Positions 17,274 to 24,989 of a stretch of DNA of 64,000 bases are shown here, piece after piece. This stretch comes from an uncultured bacterium (lineage in GTDB: Bacteria; Verrucomicrobiota; Lentisphaeria; Victivallales; UBA1829). The notes under the pieces were generated by a model. That model ran no database searches, had not been told where the DNA came from, and was given only the letters and a program-made list of their open reading frames with translations. The position numbers were made by a program, and so were the translations under genes. How positions within the stretch are numbered: position 1 is the stretch's first letter; the number at the start of each line of letters is the position of its first letter. The stretch is from assembly GCA_902780135.1 (NCBI GenBank), contig CACZEK010000010.1:1-64000 (forward strand). Reading direction: 5' to 3'.

Positions 17274-17339
17274 AGGACGAACAAAGAGGAAAAATGAGGT
17301 GAAAGCAGGACGAACAAAGAGGAAAAATGAGGAGAAGAC
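17274..17339. repeat. 33-bp direct repeat, two copies
   Basis: The word AGGACGAACAAAGAGGAAAA begins at 17274 and again at 17307, with the following bases (ATGAGG, then a diverging tail) also shared. Period 33. Flanking sequence at 17245 and 17345 (GGCAATCGAGG / GGTAATCGAGG) is a more degenerate copy of the same family. Confidence 0.8.
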
Positions 17340-17385
17340 AGGCCGGTAATCGAGGAGAATGTGAGGAGGGAAGACAGAAAAAAAT

Positions 17386-17415
17386 AAGTCCTGTAGGACC
17401 TATAAGTCTTATTCT
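17386..17415. repeat. short AAGTCC/ATAGGTCC word cluster, copy 1
   Basis: Contains the palindrome GTCCTGTAGGAC followed by CTATAAGTCTTATTC. The reverse complement (AATAAGAC, TATAGGTCC, TACAGGAC) resembles the cluster at 21201-21244, which also sits in an intergenic gap. Confidence 0.5.
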
Positions 17416-17530
17416 TTTGAGCTCAGATCGGGAGATTTGTCCGGGCATTCGCGGAAAAATGCCGCGTGAGGTAAGGCGAGGCAAAGACAAAGAAAAGCGA
17501 AATGAGGCGAAACTGAACTGAAAACAAAGC

Positions 17531-17561
17531 AAAAAGAAAGCCGCCTCGCGGTTGAGGCGGC
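17531..17561 (-). terminator. intrinsic terminator, minus strand
   Basis: Perfect 8-bp stem GCCGCCTC (17540-17547) with GAGGCGGC (17554-17561), 6-base loop, then a T-rich run on the minus strand (17531-17539). It lies 30 bases past the stop of the small minus-strand frame at 17591 and is the main evidence that this frame is transcribed. Confidence 0.8.
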
Positions 17562-17590
17562 GGAAGCCGGGAATGAGCTGAAAAAAACGG

Positions 17591-17686
17591 TCAGGCGCGC
17601 TTGCGCCGGAGACCTCCGTACAGCACGGATCCGAACAGGAGGAGGATGGAGACGGCGAGGGAAACCAGGATGATGCCCGGCGTCAC
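17591..17686 (-). CDS. possible 31-residue membrane peptide
   Basis: From GTG 17686: MTPGII, then a hydrophobic helix LVSLAVSILLLFGSVLYGG and a basic end LRRKRA. One transmembrane segment with positive-inside tail. A strong terminator follows 30 bases later in the right orientation. No ATG is available in frame and no clear ribosome binding site is seen, so the start is uncertain. I recognise no family. Its start overlaps the antisense frame at 17646-17780, so at most one of the two may be real. Confidence 0.35.
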   Translation of the reverse strand: MTPGIILVSLAVSILLLFGSVLYGGLRRKRA

Positions 17687-17780
17687 GAAAGAGCAGATCG
17701 GTATGCTCGAACAGCGTCTGGAGCGCGCCGAACGGAAGATCGAGGCGCTTCGGGAACAGCAAAAGAAGCTTCGCCCCTGA
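17646..17780 (+). CDS. possible 44-residue coiled-coil peptide
   Basis: ATG 17646 preceded by an AGGAGG run (too close for ideal spacing); ATG codons at 17670 and 17673 are better spaced and would give 36 or 35 residues. The C-terminal half, from VTKEQIGMLEQRLERAER to KIEALREQQKKLRP, has a heptad-like pattern typical of a real helix rather than random high-GC sequence. No promoter or terminator on this strand. It overlaps the start of the minus-strand membrane-peptide frame. Function unknown. Confidence 0.35.
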   Translation: METARETRMMPGVTKEQIGMLEQRLERAERKIEALREQQKKLRP

Positions 17781-17870
17781 TGCGGCTTCCGGCAAGTGCC
17801 GCCGTGATGCAGGGGGCCTGTCCTCGCGCGCATTCCCGCGAAAAACTCTGTAAAAAGAGAGGGAAACGAC

Positions 17871-17898
17871 TGGTTATTTCCGGAAAATGCTGTATATT
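17871..17898 (+). promoter_or_regulatory. promoter of the rpiB-glyA gene
   Basis: -35 TGGTTA (17871-17876), 16-base spacer, -10 TATATT (17893-17898) preceded by TGCTG. Transcript start near 17905, so the leader is about 155 bases. Confidence 0.7.
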
Positions 17899-17904
17899 AT
17901 ATGC

Positions 17905-18060
17905 GTCTGTTTTCGGAGGCAGCGTCTCCACTGCGGCAGCGCCCGGCTCCGCTCGGGCACGGGGAAGCCTTTCCCTCGCCGCGGAACCGTAATCAAGACG
18001 GGAAACGGACACGATCACGCATTTTTCAACGGCAAACAGCCAATCAATAAGGAAACACAC
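17905..18060 (+). other. long 5' leader of rpiB-glyA
   Basis: About 155 transcribed, non-coding bases. Contains a stable hairpin GCCCG-loop-CGGGC near 17941-17960 and other GC-rich complementary segments, so it could fold. I compared it by eye with glycine, THF and ZTP riboswitch consensus words and saw none. A leader this long before a glyA-type gene is worth a structure search. Confidence 0.4.
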
Positions 18061-19782
18061 ATGAACAAGATCACGGACTGGTTCGGCTCCACCGGGCTGA
18101 CCATGGGCATCGCCGCCGACCACGGCGGATTCGAACTGAAAGCGAAACTCATCCCGTTCCTCGAAGGCAAGGGCTTCACCGTGAAGGACTTCGGTCCGAC
18201 GGTCTACGACGCCGGGGACGACTACTCCGTGTTCGGGTCCGCGATGGCGAAGGCGGTCTCCAAGGGCGAGATCCAGCTCGGCGTCCTGCTCTGCCGCAGC
18301 GGCGCGGGCATGGTCATCACCGCCGATCGTTTCCACGGCGTCCGCGCGGTCGTCGCGTTCTGCAAGGAAAACACCGCCGCCAGCCGCGCGCACAACTGCT
18401 CCAACGTGCTGGTCCTCCCCGCCGACTACATGGACGAGGCGAAGATGAAGGAGCTCATCGAAGTGTGGCTCTCCACCCCGTTCTCCGGCGACGCCCGCCA
18501 CGTGCGCCGTCTGGAGATCCTCGAAAAGCGCACCTACGACGACATCGCCGCGATCCGTTCCGCCGACCCGGAGATCGCCGATCTGATCGACAAGGAAGCC
18601 GGCCGCCAGTTCAACGGCATCGAGCTCATCGCCTCCGAGAACTTCACGAGCACGGCGATCCGCGCCGCCCAGGGCTCCGTCCTGACCAACAAGTACGCCG
18701 AAGGCTATCCGCGCAAGCGCTACTACAACGGCTGCGAATTCGTGGACGAGGTGGAACAGCTCGCGATCGACCGCGCGAAGGAACTCTTCGGCGCGGAGGC
18801 CGCGAACGTGCAGCCCCACGCGGGCAGCCAGGCGAACATGGCGGTGTATTTCGCGCTGCTGAACCCCGGCGACACCGTGCTCTCCATGAGCCTCGACCAC
18901 GGCGGCCACCTCACGCACGGCCATCCGATGAACTTCAGCGGCAACCTGTTCCACATCGTGCCCTACGGCGTCTCCGCCGAGACCGAGCGCCTCGACTACG
19001 ACGAGATCGAACGCCTCGCCATGGAGCACAAGCCCCGCATGATCCTCGCCGGCGCGTCCGCCTATCCGCGCGCCATCGACTTCGCCCGCCTGCGCCAGAT
19101 CGCGGACAAGGCGAACGCCTTCCTCTTCGTGGACATGGCGCACATCGCCGGCCTCGTGGCCGCCGGGCTGCACCAGAACCCGGTTCCGTACTGCGACGTC
19201 GTGACCACCACCACGCACAAGACCCTCCGCGGCCCGCGTTCCGGCCTCATCCTCTGCAAGGAAAAATACATCAAGGCGATCAACTCCAAGGTGTTCCCCG
19301 GCCTCCAGGGCGGCCCGCTCATGCACGTGATCGCCGCGAAGGCGATCTGCTTCAAGGAAGCGATGTCGCCCGAGTTCAAGGCGTACCAGCAGCAGATCGT
19401 GAAGAACGCCTCCACGCTCGCCGCCGCGCTCGCCGACAAGGGATTCCGCATCGTCTCCGGCGGCACCGACAACCACCTGATGCTCGTCGACCTGCGTCCG
19501 CGCCACGCCACCGGCAAGGAGATCGCCACCGCGCTCGACAAGGCCGCGATCACGGTCAACAAGAACATGATCCCGTTCGACCCCGAGAAGCCGTTCGTCA
19601 CCAGCGGCATCCGCATCGGCACGCCCGCCGTCACCACGCGCGGCATGAAGGAGCCGGAAATGCTCCGCATCGCCGACTTCATCGACCGCGCCGCCGCCGC
19701 GAAGGACGACGATGCCGCGCTCGCCGCGATCCGCGCCGAGGTGATCGACTTCTGCGCCGACTTCCCGATGCCGGAATTCTGA
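18061..19782 (+). CDS. fusion of ribose-5-phosphate isomerase B and serine hydroxymethyltransferase
   Basis: A 573-residue two-domain enzyme. Residues 1-150 are RpiB (LacA/RpiB fold): ADHGGFELK at 19-27 and [11 protein letters not shown] with the catalytic-type Cys 78, [11 protein letters not shown] after it. Residues about 155-573 are [49 protein letters not shown] and the PLP lysine Lys 387 in [16 protein letters not shown] makes glycine and methylene-THF from serine; RpiB interconverts ribose-5-P and ribulose-5-P. No stop or start separates the halves. ATG 18061 has an AAGGAA site; an upstream in-frame start would lie in the promoter. serS follows 22 bases later. Similar fusions are annotated, as I recall, in PVC bacteria. 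Confidence 0.93.
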   Translation: MNKITDWFGSTGLTMGIAADHGGFELKAKLIPFLEGKGFTVKDFGPTVYDAGDDYSVFGSAMAKAVSKGEIQLGVLLCRSGAGMVITADRFHGVRAVVAFCKENTAASRAHNCSNVLVLPADYMDEAKMKELIEVWLSTPFSGDARHVRRLEILEKRTYDDIAAIRSADPEIADLIDKEAGRQFNGIELIASENFTSTAIRAAQGSVLTNKYAEGYPRKRYYNGCEFVDEVEQLAIDRAKELFGAEAANVQPHAGSQANMAVYFALLNPGDTVLSMSLDHGGHLTHGHPMNFSGNLFHIVPYGVSAETERLDYDEIERLAMEHKPRMILAGASAYPRAIDFARLRQIADKANAFLFVDMAHIAGLVAAGLHQNPVPYCDVVTTTTHKTLRGPRSGLILCKEKYIKAINSKVFPGLQGGPLMHVIAAKAICFKEAMSPEFKAYQQQIVKNASTLAAALADKGFRIVSGGTDNHLMLVDLRPRHATGKEIATALDKAAITVNKNMIPFDPEKPFVTSGIRIGTPAVTTRGMKEPEMLRIADFIDRAAAAKDDDAALAAIRAEVIDFCADFPMPEF

Positions 19783-19804
19783 GCGCAAACAGGAGAATCG
19801 AACC

Positions 19805-21097
19805 ATGCTTGACATCAAATTCGTACGCGAGAACCCGGACGCAGTCCGCGAGAACATCCGCAAGAAATTCCAGGACGCGAAGCTCCCGCTCGTCGACAAG
19901 GTCCTCGACCTCGACATCCGCAACCGCGAGATCAAGACCGAGGTCGAATCCCTCCGCGCCAAGCGCAAGACCGTCTCCAAGGAGATCGGCAAGCTGATGG
20001 CGCAGGGCAAGAAGGACGAAGCCGAAAAGATCAAAGAGGAAATGGCGGGCGACGCCGCGCGCATCGACGAACTCTCCGCCGAGGAAGTGCGCGTCGAGGA
20101 AGAACTCCTCAAGACCATGATGGTCATCCCGAACATCATCGACCCCTCCGTGCCCATCGGCAAGAACGACACGGAGAACGTCGAGCTGGAACGCTTCGGC
20201 GAGCCGGTCGTGCCCGATTTCGAGATCCCGTACCACACCGAGATCATGGAAAGCTTCTGCGGCATCGACCTGGACAGCGCCCGCCGCGTCGCCGGCAACG
20301 GCTTCTACTACCTCGTCGGCGACGTCGCGCGGCTGCATTCCGGCATCCTCTCCTACGCCCGCGACTTCATGGTCAACCGCGGATTCACCTACTGCATCCC
20401 GCCCTTCATGATCCGCAGCAACGTCGTCTCCGGCGTCATGAGCTTCGCCGAAATGGACTCCATGATGTACAAGATCGAGGGGGAAGACCTCTTCCTGATC
20501 GGCACCAGCGAACACTCCATGATCGGGCGTTTCATCGACCAGATCCTTCCCGAGGAATCCCTCCCGCTCGCCCTCACCAGCTATTCGCCCTGCTTCCGCA
20601 AGGAGAAAGGCGCGCACGGCATCGAGGAACGCGGCGTGTACCGCATCCACCAGTTCGAGAAACAGGAAATGATCGTGATCTGCAAGCCCGAGGACAGCAT
20701 GATGTGGTTCGACCGCCTGTGGCACAACACGGTCGATTTCTTCCGCTCCATGGAAATCCCCGTCCGCACGCTCGAATGCTGCTCCGGCGACCTCGCCGAC
20801 CTGAAGGTCAAGTCGCTCGACGTCGAGGCGTGGTCTCCGCGCCAGAAGAAGTATTTCGAGGTCGGCTCCTGCTCCACGCTCGGCGACGCCCAGGCGCGCC
20901 GCCTCCGCATCCGCGTGAACGGCAAGGACGGCAAGAAGTATTTCGCGCACACGCTGAACAACACCGTGGTCGCGCCGCCGCGCATGCTCATCGCGTTCCT
21001 GGAGAACCGTCTCCAGGCGGACGGCTCCGTCACGATCCCGGATGTCCTGAAGCCGTACTGCGGCTTCGACAAGCTCGTGCCGAACAAGAAAAAGTAA
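19805..21097 (+). CDS. serS: seryl-tRNA synthetase
   Basis: A 430-residue class II aminoacyl-tRNA synthetase. The N-terminal coiled-coil tRNA-binding arm spans about residues 28-110 (Lys/Glu-rich heptads). The catalytic domain has motif 2 (SPCFRKEKGAHGIEERGVYRIHQFEKQE, here spread over 195-285) and motif 3 (NTVVAPPRMLIAFLENRLQ). Charges tRNA-Ser. An AGGAG site lies about 10 bases upstream. It follows the rpiB-glyA fusion by 22 bases, putting two serine-using enzymes in one transcript. Confidence 0.97.
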   Translation: MLDIKFVRENPDAVRENIRKKFQDAKLPLVDKVLDLDIRNREIKTEVESLRAKRKTVSKEIGKLMAQGKKDEAEKIKEEMAGDAARIDELSAEEVRVEEELLKTMMVIPNIIDPSVPIGKNDTENVELERFGEPVVPDFEIPYHTEIMESFCGIDLDSARRVAGNGFYYLVGDVARLHSGILSYARDFMVNRGFTYCIPPFMIRSNVVSGVMSFAEMDSMMYKIEGEDLFLIGTSEHSMIGRFIDQILPEESLPLALTSYSPCFRKEKGAHGIEERGVYRIHQFEKQEMIVICKPEDSMMWFDRLWHNTVDFFRSMEIPVRTLECCSGDLADLKVKSLDVEAWSPRQKKYFEVGSCSTLGDAQARRLRIRVNGKDGKKYFAHTLNNTVVAPPRMLIAFLENRLQADGSVTIPDVLKPYCGFDKLVPNKKK

Positions 21098-21141
21098 GCT
21101 GAAACGCTGAAAATAGAACGGCTGAAAAAGCCGTGAAAGAA

Positions 21142-21180
21142 TCGGGCGTCCCCGGCTCATTTCAAGCCCCGGACGCCCGA
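21142..21180 (+). other. strong inverted repeat after serS, possible terminator
   Basis: A 10-bp stem (TCGGGCGTCC with GGACGCCCGA at 21171-21180) around a 19-base loop that itself has complementary bases. No T run follows, so it may be a Rho-independent terminator of atypical form, an RNA 3' stabiliser, or both. A smaller hairpin (ACGGCT/AGCCGT) precedes it at 21118-21134. Confidence 0.5.
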
Positions 21181-21200
21181 ATCGTGTCCGGACCGGTCGA

Positions 21201-21244
21201 ATGATAATAGGACCAACAGGTCCGATAAGACCAACAGGAATAGG
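21201..21244. repeat. AATAGGACCAACAGG word cluster, copy 2
   Basis: Reads as alternating short words ATAGGACC, AACAGGTCC, GATAAGACC, AACAGGAATAGG, with about 10-11 bases between equivalent positions. It resembles the cluster at 17386-17415. Both are intergenic. Purpose unknown. Confidence 0.55.
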
Positions 21245-21312
21245 TGTTCAACGCATCTTTTCCCATTCATCTTTTTTCTTCTGGAAAAAGCGAACAATCT
21301 TATGCTTTGTTC

Positions 21313-21340
21313 TTGTCATTTTCGGGAAATGTGGTATAAT
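21313..21340 (+). promoter_or_regulatory. promoter of the two-membrane-protein operon
   Basis: -35 TTGTCA (21313-21318), 16-base spacer, -10 TATAAT (21335-21340), which is the textbook hexamer. Start near 21347, so the frame opening at 21201 must begin downstream, at ATG 21396. Confidence 0.8.
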
Positions 21341-21395
21341 TATAGAAACGGATACGGTTTGCCGCGAAGTTGAACGCAAAGGAATAAAAGACGAA

Positions 21396-21875
21396 ATGAG
21401 CCGATGGAAAAAGATATATGAGATACTCGAGAACACTCTCGGGTTCGTGTTTCTCTCCTTCTTTTTCTTCGTGTGCGGGGGATTCTCCGGGTTCTTGCTG
21501 ATCTGCGTGGAACCGCGCAGTCTTTTGGACTGCATCGTCGGGACGGCTCTTCTGCTTGACCTGGCGATCATTCTCGGCTGGAGCGCCTGCGGAATGATAA
21601 GGGCCTCGAAATCGCCGGAAAACAATGTTCCGCCGGAACCGGTTTCCTCCGTCGCTGAAACAACGGGCGAAACGGCCGCGCCCGGCCGGGCCGAACATCA
21701 TGTTTCCTGCCTCGGTTTCTTCATCTGTTTTGCGATCATCCTTATGATCGTTTCTATTCCTCTCGGGGAGAGGAAAATGCGCGCCCTCGAACAGGGCGAC
21801 AAAAACGCGCAGGTCTTCGTTGAGGAGCAGGACGCGGGCAGTTTCCCCGTTTCCCCGGAAAACAAGGAGCCGTGA
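21396..21875 (+). CDS. three-helix membrane protein, unknown
   Basis: A 159-residue membrane protein with two adjacent hydrophobic helices near the N-terminus (about residues 14-38 and 47-70), a polar Pro/Glu/Thr linker, a third helix (about 108-128) and a polar tail. The layout (two helices, acidic linker, one helix) is the same as residues 1-195 of the next gene, and both share an ICxxxxxxLLxxIxG-like region and a CGMIR/CSLIR boundary, so it looks like a paralogue lacking the Sel1 domain. Start chosen from the promoter; the AAAGGA site is 12 bases upstream. Stop overlaps the next start (TGATG). Function unknown. Confidence 0.7.
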   Translation: MSRWKKIYEILENTLGFVFLSFFFFVCGGFSGFLLICVEPRSLLDCIVGTALLLDLAIILGWSACGMIRASKSPENNVPPEPVSSVAETTGETAAPGRAEHHVSCLGFFICFAIILMIVSIPLGERKMRALEQGDKNAQVFVEEQDAGSFPVSPENKEP

Positions 21876-23119
21876 TGAAGCTTTTGAAAGAAATATTCAG
21901 GGAACTGTCGGAAAACTGCATCACGATCCTTTGTGATTGCTTCCTCGCCCTCTTGTTTCTCGGAACTGGCTTTCACGTTTGTTACAAGTTGCTGTACCGC
22001 GATCCGGCGGGGATATTGGGATATATCATCGGCGCGGCGCTTGCGGTCGTGCTGGCGCTTCTGCTCGGTTTCCCTGTCATCGCGGTCTGTTCCCTGATCC
22101 GGGATCATCCGGAGGAAAAACGGAGCGGAAAGAACGCGGACGGAAGCGATTCGGCGCAGGAGGATGCGGAAACATCCGCCATGCCGGACCCGGACCGTCA
22201 GCCGGATACGGATCGCCCTCTGTCGGCGGCCGAGCTTGCCGCGATTTCCGCGTCGGGTGCGGCGGAGGTCTCTTCCGGCGAGCAGATGCCGGAAGAAGAA
22301 AACGCCTCAAACGGGGAGGAATCGAATTCGCGCGGCTACAGTTGTTCCCTGTTTTGTATCCTGTTCACGCTGCATATCGTCCTCGTCTTCGCCGGATTGT
22401 TCGTCTCGGCAGGTTCCTCCTCGGAAACGGGAAAGACGTTTGACGCCGGTCTGACGGCGTATGAACAAAAGGATTATCCTGTCGCGGTGAAGGCGTTCCT
22501 GTCCGCGGCGGAAAAAGGCCATGCCGGGGCGCAGTACCGGCTCGGTGTGTGTTATTACAAGGGCCGGGGCGTGAAGAAGGACTGGAACGAGGCGTTCCGC
22601 TGGTTTTACGAGGCGGCGAGACAGGACGACCCGGACGCGCTGTATCGGCTCGGGTTGTGCTATGAACAGGCCATAGGCACGGACCGGGACATGGAACGGG
22701 CGCTCTTCTGCTGGGGAAGAGCCGCGGAATTCGGACATGCGGACGCTCAATGCAAAGTCGGCGAAATGCTGATCCCCCTTGGGGAGTATGACGAAGCCAT
22801 CGAACGTCTGCGCAAGCCGGCGGAGCAGGGCAGTCCGTATGCGATGGCGCTCCTCGCCTTTGCGTATGAACGCAAGGGGCATGCCGATGCGGCGGACTAC
22901 TGGTGCCGGGAAGCCGTCGAAGCCTTCCGCAAGGCCGCGGAAGCGGGCGATCCGTATGCGATGCACAACCTCGCCGTGCTTTACCGGGACGGCAAAGGCG
23001 TGGCGAAGGATGCCGCCGAGGCGGACAAGTGGTTCGAACGAGCGGCGGAAGCGTACCGCAAAGCCGCCGAAGACGGCGATCCGGACACGCAGGCGTTTCC
23101 AGACGCCCACGGGAAATAA
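21875..23119 (+). CDS. membrane-anchored Sel1-repeat protein
   Basis: A 414-residue protein. Two N-terminal helices (about 17-37, 47-72), an acidic Asp/Glu/Ser linker of about 80 residues, a third helix (about 160-182), then Sel1/TPR-like repeats to the end: AVKAFLSAAEKGHAGAQY, AFRWFYEAARQDDPDALY, ALFCWGRAAEFGHADAQ, AVEAFRKAAEAGDPYAMHN and AAEAYRKAAEDGDPDTQ. Sel1 repeats bind other proteins; the membrane part probably positions them. Translationally coupled to the preceding gene (TGATG), with AAGGAG upstream; a GTG one codon earlier is possible. A third Sel1 protein of the window is at 9501-11969. Partner unknown. Confidence 0.8.
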   Translation: MKLLKEIFRELSENCITILCDCFLALLFLGTGFHVCYKLLYRDPAGILGYIIGAALAVVLALLLGFPVIAVCSLIRDHPEEKRSGKNADGSDSAQEDAETSAMPDPDRQPDTDRPLSAAELAAISASGAAEVSSGEQMPEEENASNGEESNSRGYSCSLFCILFTLHIVLVFAGLFVSAGSSSETGKTFDAGLTAYEQKDYPVAVKAFLSAAEKGHAGAQYRLGVCYYKGRGVKKDWNEAFRWFYEAARQDDPDALYRLGLCYEQAIGTDRDMERALFCWGRAAEFGHADAQCKVGEMLIPLGEYDEAIERLRKPAEQGSPYAMALLAFAYERKGHADAADYWCREAVEAFRKAAEAGDPYAMHNLAVLYRDGKGVAKDAAEADKWFERAAEAYRKAAEDGDPDTQAFPDAHGK

Positions 23120-23129
23120 TATCATCCCG

Positions 23130-23162
23130 GCCGCATGTTTCCCGCCTGCGGCGTGCCTTTTT
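23130..23162 (+). terminator. intrinsic terminator after the Sel1 membrane protein
   Basis: Stem GCCGCA (23130-23135) with TGCGGC (23147-23152), 11-base loop, then GTGCC and five T. The next gene converges from the other side and ends at 23162. Confidence 0.6.
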
Positions 23163-24982
23163 CAGCGCGGCGGAATGGAGTCCGCGGGCGGCGGGGCGTC
23201 GGTGAAGAGCCAGTATTGTTCGCCCGCGACGGCGGTGAACTTGATTCGGGGCGAACGGTAGACCTCGGTGAAGGTGCGGCGGCGGTCCTTGCTCACGAGC
23301 CGGACCGGATTCTCCCGCAGCGCCTGCAGATACCGCATGCTGCACACGAAATAATGAGGCCCCGGCTCCTTGAGGACAGGTTCCCAGATCGGCGAATACA
23401 TGAACCCGGTCTGGTCGATCAGGGTGATGTATTCGTCGGTCTTTTCCGGGATCCACTGCGGCACGATCAGCATGCTCCTGCGCTGGACCTCTTCGAGCGA
23501 CCAGTCGAGCGGGCAGAAGGTGATGTATTTGCCGGATTCCACGCAGTAGAACCTGAGGCCGGGCGCGTAGGCGGAGATCACGGCGTCCGTGATGCCGTAG
23601 AAGGGCAGGACGACGGTCGAACCGGGCGGCAGGGTCCTCGTGAGGTATTCGCCCATGTTTTTCGCGCCGGAGAAGGGATGCCGGAAATCCTGCACGGCGA
23701 ACGAGACGCACGCGGGGATCGTGAAGCAGACGTAAACGGCGAGGAGTTCCGCGAGGCGGCGTTTCAGGGGCGGCGGCTTCGGTCCGTCCAGCAGGCGGAA
23801 GAACGCGCCGGGCGCGGCGGGTTCGAGTTCGGAGGGATTCTCCAGGAGGACCCAGCAGCAGAAAACGAACGCGAGGAAGACCAGGTACGCGCGCTGCGGC
23901 AGGAAGTAGAAAAGGTACATCGCGAAGACGATCATCCACAGGAACGACGCGAGGCAGACCAGCCCCATGCGGCGGGACACGCGGAAGAGCGAGATCATCG
24001 CGACCGCGAAGAACGGCAGGAACACGAAGTCGAGGATGAGCTGGAAATGCGACTGGAAGGGGTGTTCGTGAGGCGGCAGGACGAAGTAGAACGCGCCGAA
24101 GAAGACGGCGGCGAGCGCGAGATACAGCACGAACGTCCTGCGGCGGCGGACGAACCACGCGGCCAGGACGACGGCGAGCGCGACCCAGAGGTATTCCAGA
24201 ACCGGCATTTTCACGTTCGCGACCTCCTTGGAGCACCCTGCGAAGTCGACGAACGAGGTGGCGAGGCGTTCATAGAAGTTCATCTTCATCGGCCAGAACC
24301 GCTGGTTGCCGACCGACCGCGCGTCCAGCATGCCCGGCGCGACCTGGAGGAACCCGAAGAGTGCTCCTGCGGAGGCGATGCCGAGCCCGGCGGCGATGCG
24401 GCGGAGTTCGCGGCGGGGGAGTTCCGCGCGGAGTTTCCACGCGTCGAACGCCCACAGGACGAAGACGATGCCGCAGAAGCCCTCGAAATAGGCGTGCGTA
24501 TTGGTCAGGCAGGCGATCAGCAGGCCGTAGAGCAGGGGGCGTTTCAGGCGGGCGGGATAGAGCGCGGCGAGCGCAAAGAGCAGGAGCGGGATCGGGGCGT
24601 AGCAGCGCGCCACCGCCGGATACCAGAAGAGCATCCCGGCGGACCCCAGCACGAGGGCTTTCATCGGGAGCGTGAACGGCGCGCGGAACACGAAGAACGC
24701 CCCGGCGGCCGCCATGAACGCCCAGGAAAGAAGGTTCATGCAGAGGACCGGGCCGCCGTGCGCCGCGAAGACGTGCAGCATGAGATACCACGGCACGAAA
24801 TGGCCTTCCCAGCGCATCGCGCGGAAGATCTGCGGGACGGTGCTGTCGCGCGCGATGAGCCACGCCTGAAGCTCGTCCGCCCAGGGTTCGTGACGGAGCG
24901 TCAGCACGAACGTGGCCGCGGCGTAGGCGAGGAAGAGCGCCCAGCGGAGAATCAGCTCGCGTTTGCGGTTTCCGTCCGGCAT
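23162..24982 (-). CDS. GT-C family membrane glycosyltransferase-like protein
   Basis: A 606-residue polytopic protein with about ten to twelve hydrophobic helices. The first extracytoplasmic loop has the HEPWADELQAWLIARD sequence, an acidic DE site typical of lipid-linked sugar transferases of the GT39/ArnT type. A soluble C-terminal domain of about 150 residues follows the last helix (YGITDAVISAYAPGLRFYCV onward). It probably transfers a polyprenyl-phosphate sugar to a lipid or protein at the periplasmic face; donor and acceptor are unknown. It lies 7 bases after the flippase-like gene (24990-26135), so the two form an operon for an envelope glycoconjugate. Confidence 0.78.
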   Translation of the reverse strand: MPDGNRKRELILRWALFLAYAAATFVLTLRHEPWADELQAWLIARDSTVPQIFRAMRWEGHFVPWYLMLHVFAAHGGPVLCMNLLSWAFMAAAGAFFVFRAPFTLPMKALVLGSAGMLFWYPAVARCYAPIPLLLFALAALYPARLKRPLLYGLLIACLTNTHAYFEGFCGIVFVLWAFDAWKLRAELPRRELRRIAAGLGIASAGALFGFLQVAPGMLDARSVGNQRFWPMKMNFYERLATSFVDFAGCSKEVANVKMPVLEYLWVALAVVLAAWFVRRRRTFVLYLALAAVFFGAFYFVLPPHEHPFQSHFQLILDFVFLPFFAVAMISLFRVSRRMGLVCLASFLWMIVFAMYLFYFLPQRAYLVFLAFVFCCWVLLENPSELEPAAPGAFFRLLDGPKPPPLKRRLAELLAVYVCFTIPACVSFAVQDFRHPFSGAKNMGEYLTRTLPPGSTVVLPFYGITDAVISAYAPGLRFYCVESGKYITFCPLDWSLEEVQRRSMLIVPQWIPEKTDEYITLIDQTGFMYSPIWEPVLKEPGPHYFVCSMRYLQALRENPVRLVSKDRRRTFTEVYRSPRIKFTAVAGEQYWLFTDAPPPADSIPPR

Positions 24983-24989
24983 GGCGGGT

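Larger units (their letters stand above)
17100..17530. other. repeat-rich intergenic spacer
   Basis: About 430 bases without a convincing gene. It contains purine-rich degenerate repeats built from GAGGAGAA/AAGACAGG words (17220-17380), a 33-bp direct repeat (17274-17339), and a cluster of short GTCCTGTAGGAC/ATAAGTC words (17386-17415). Open frames across it are low-complexity Lys/Arg strings with no start signals. Confidence 0.5.

Noticed and set aside
17155..17532. Several 60-170-codon frames in the repeat-rich spacer
   Set aside because: They are Lys/Arg or Phe/Ser strings produced by purine repeats, with no start signals or domain.
17905..18060. Known riboswitch (glycine, THF or ZTP) in the rpiB-glyA leader
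   Set aside because: None of the consensus core words of these classes is visible; listed only as an open leader.
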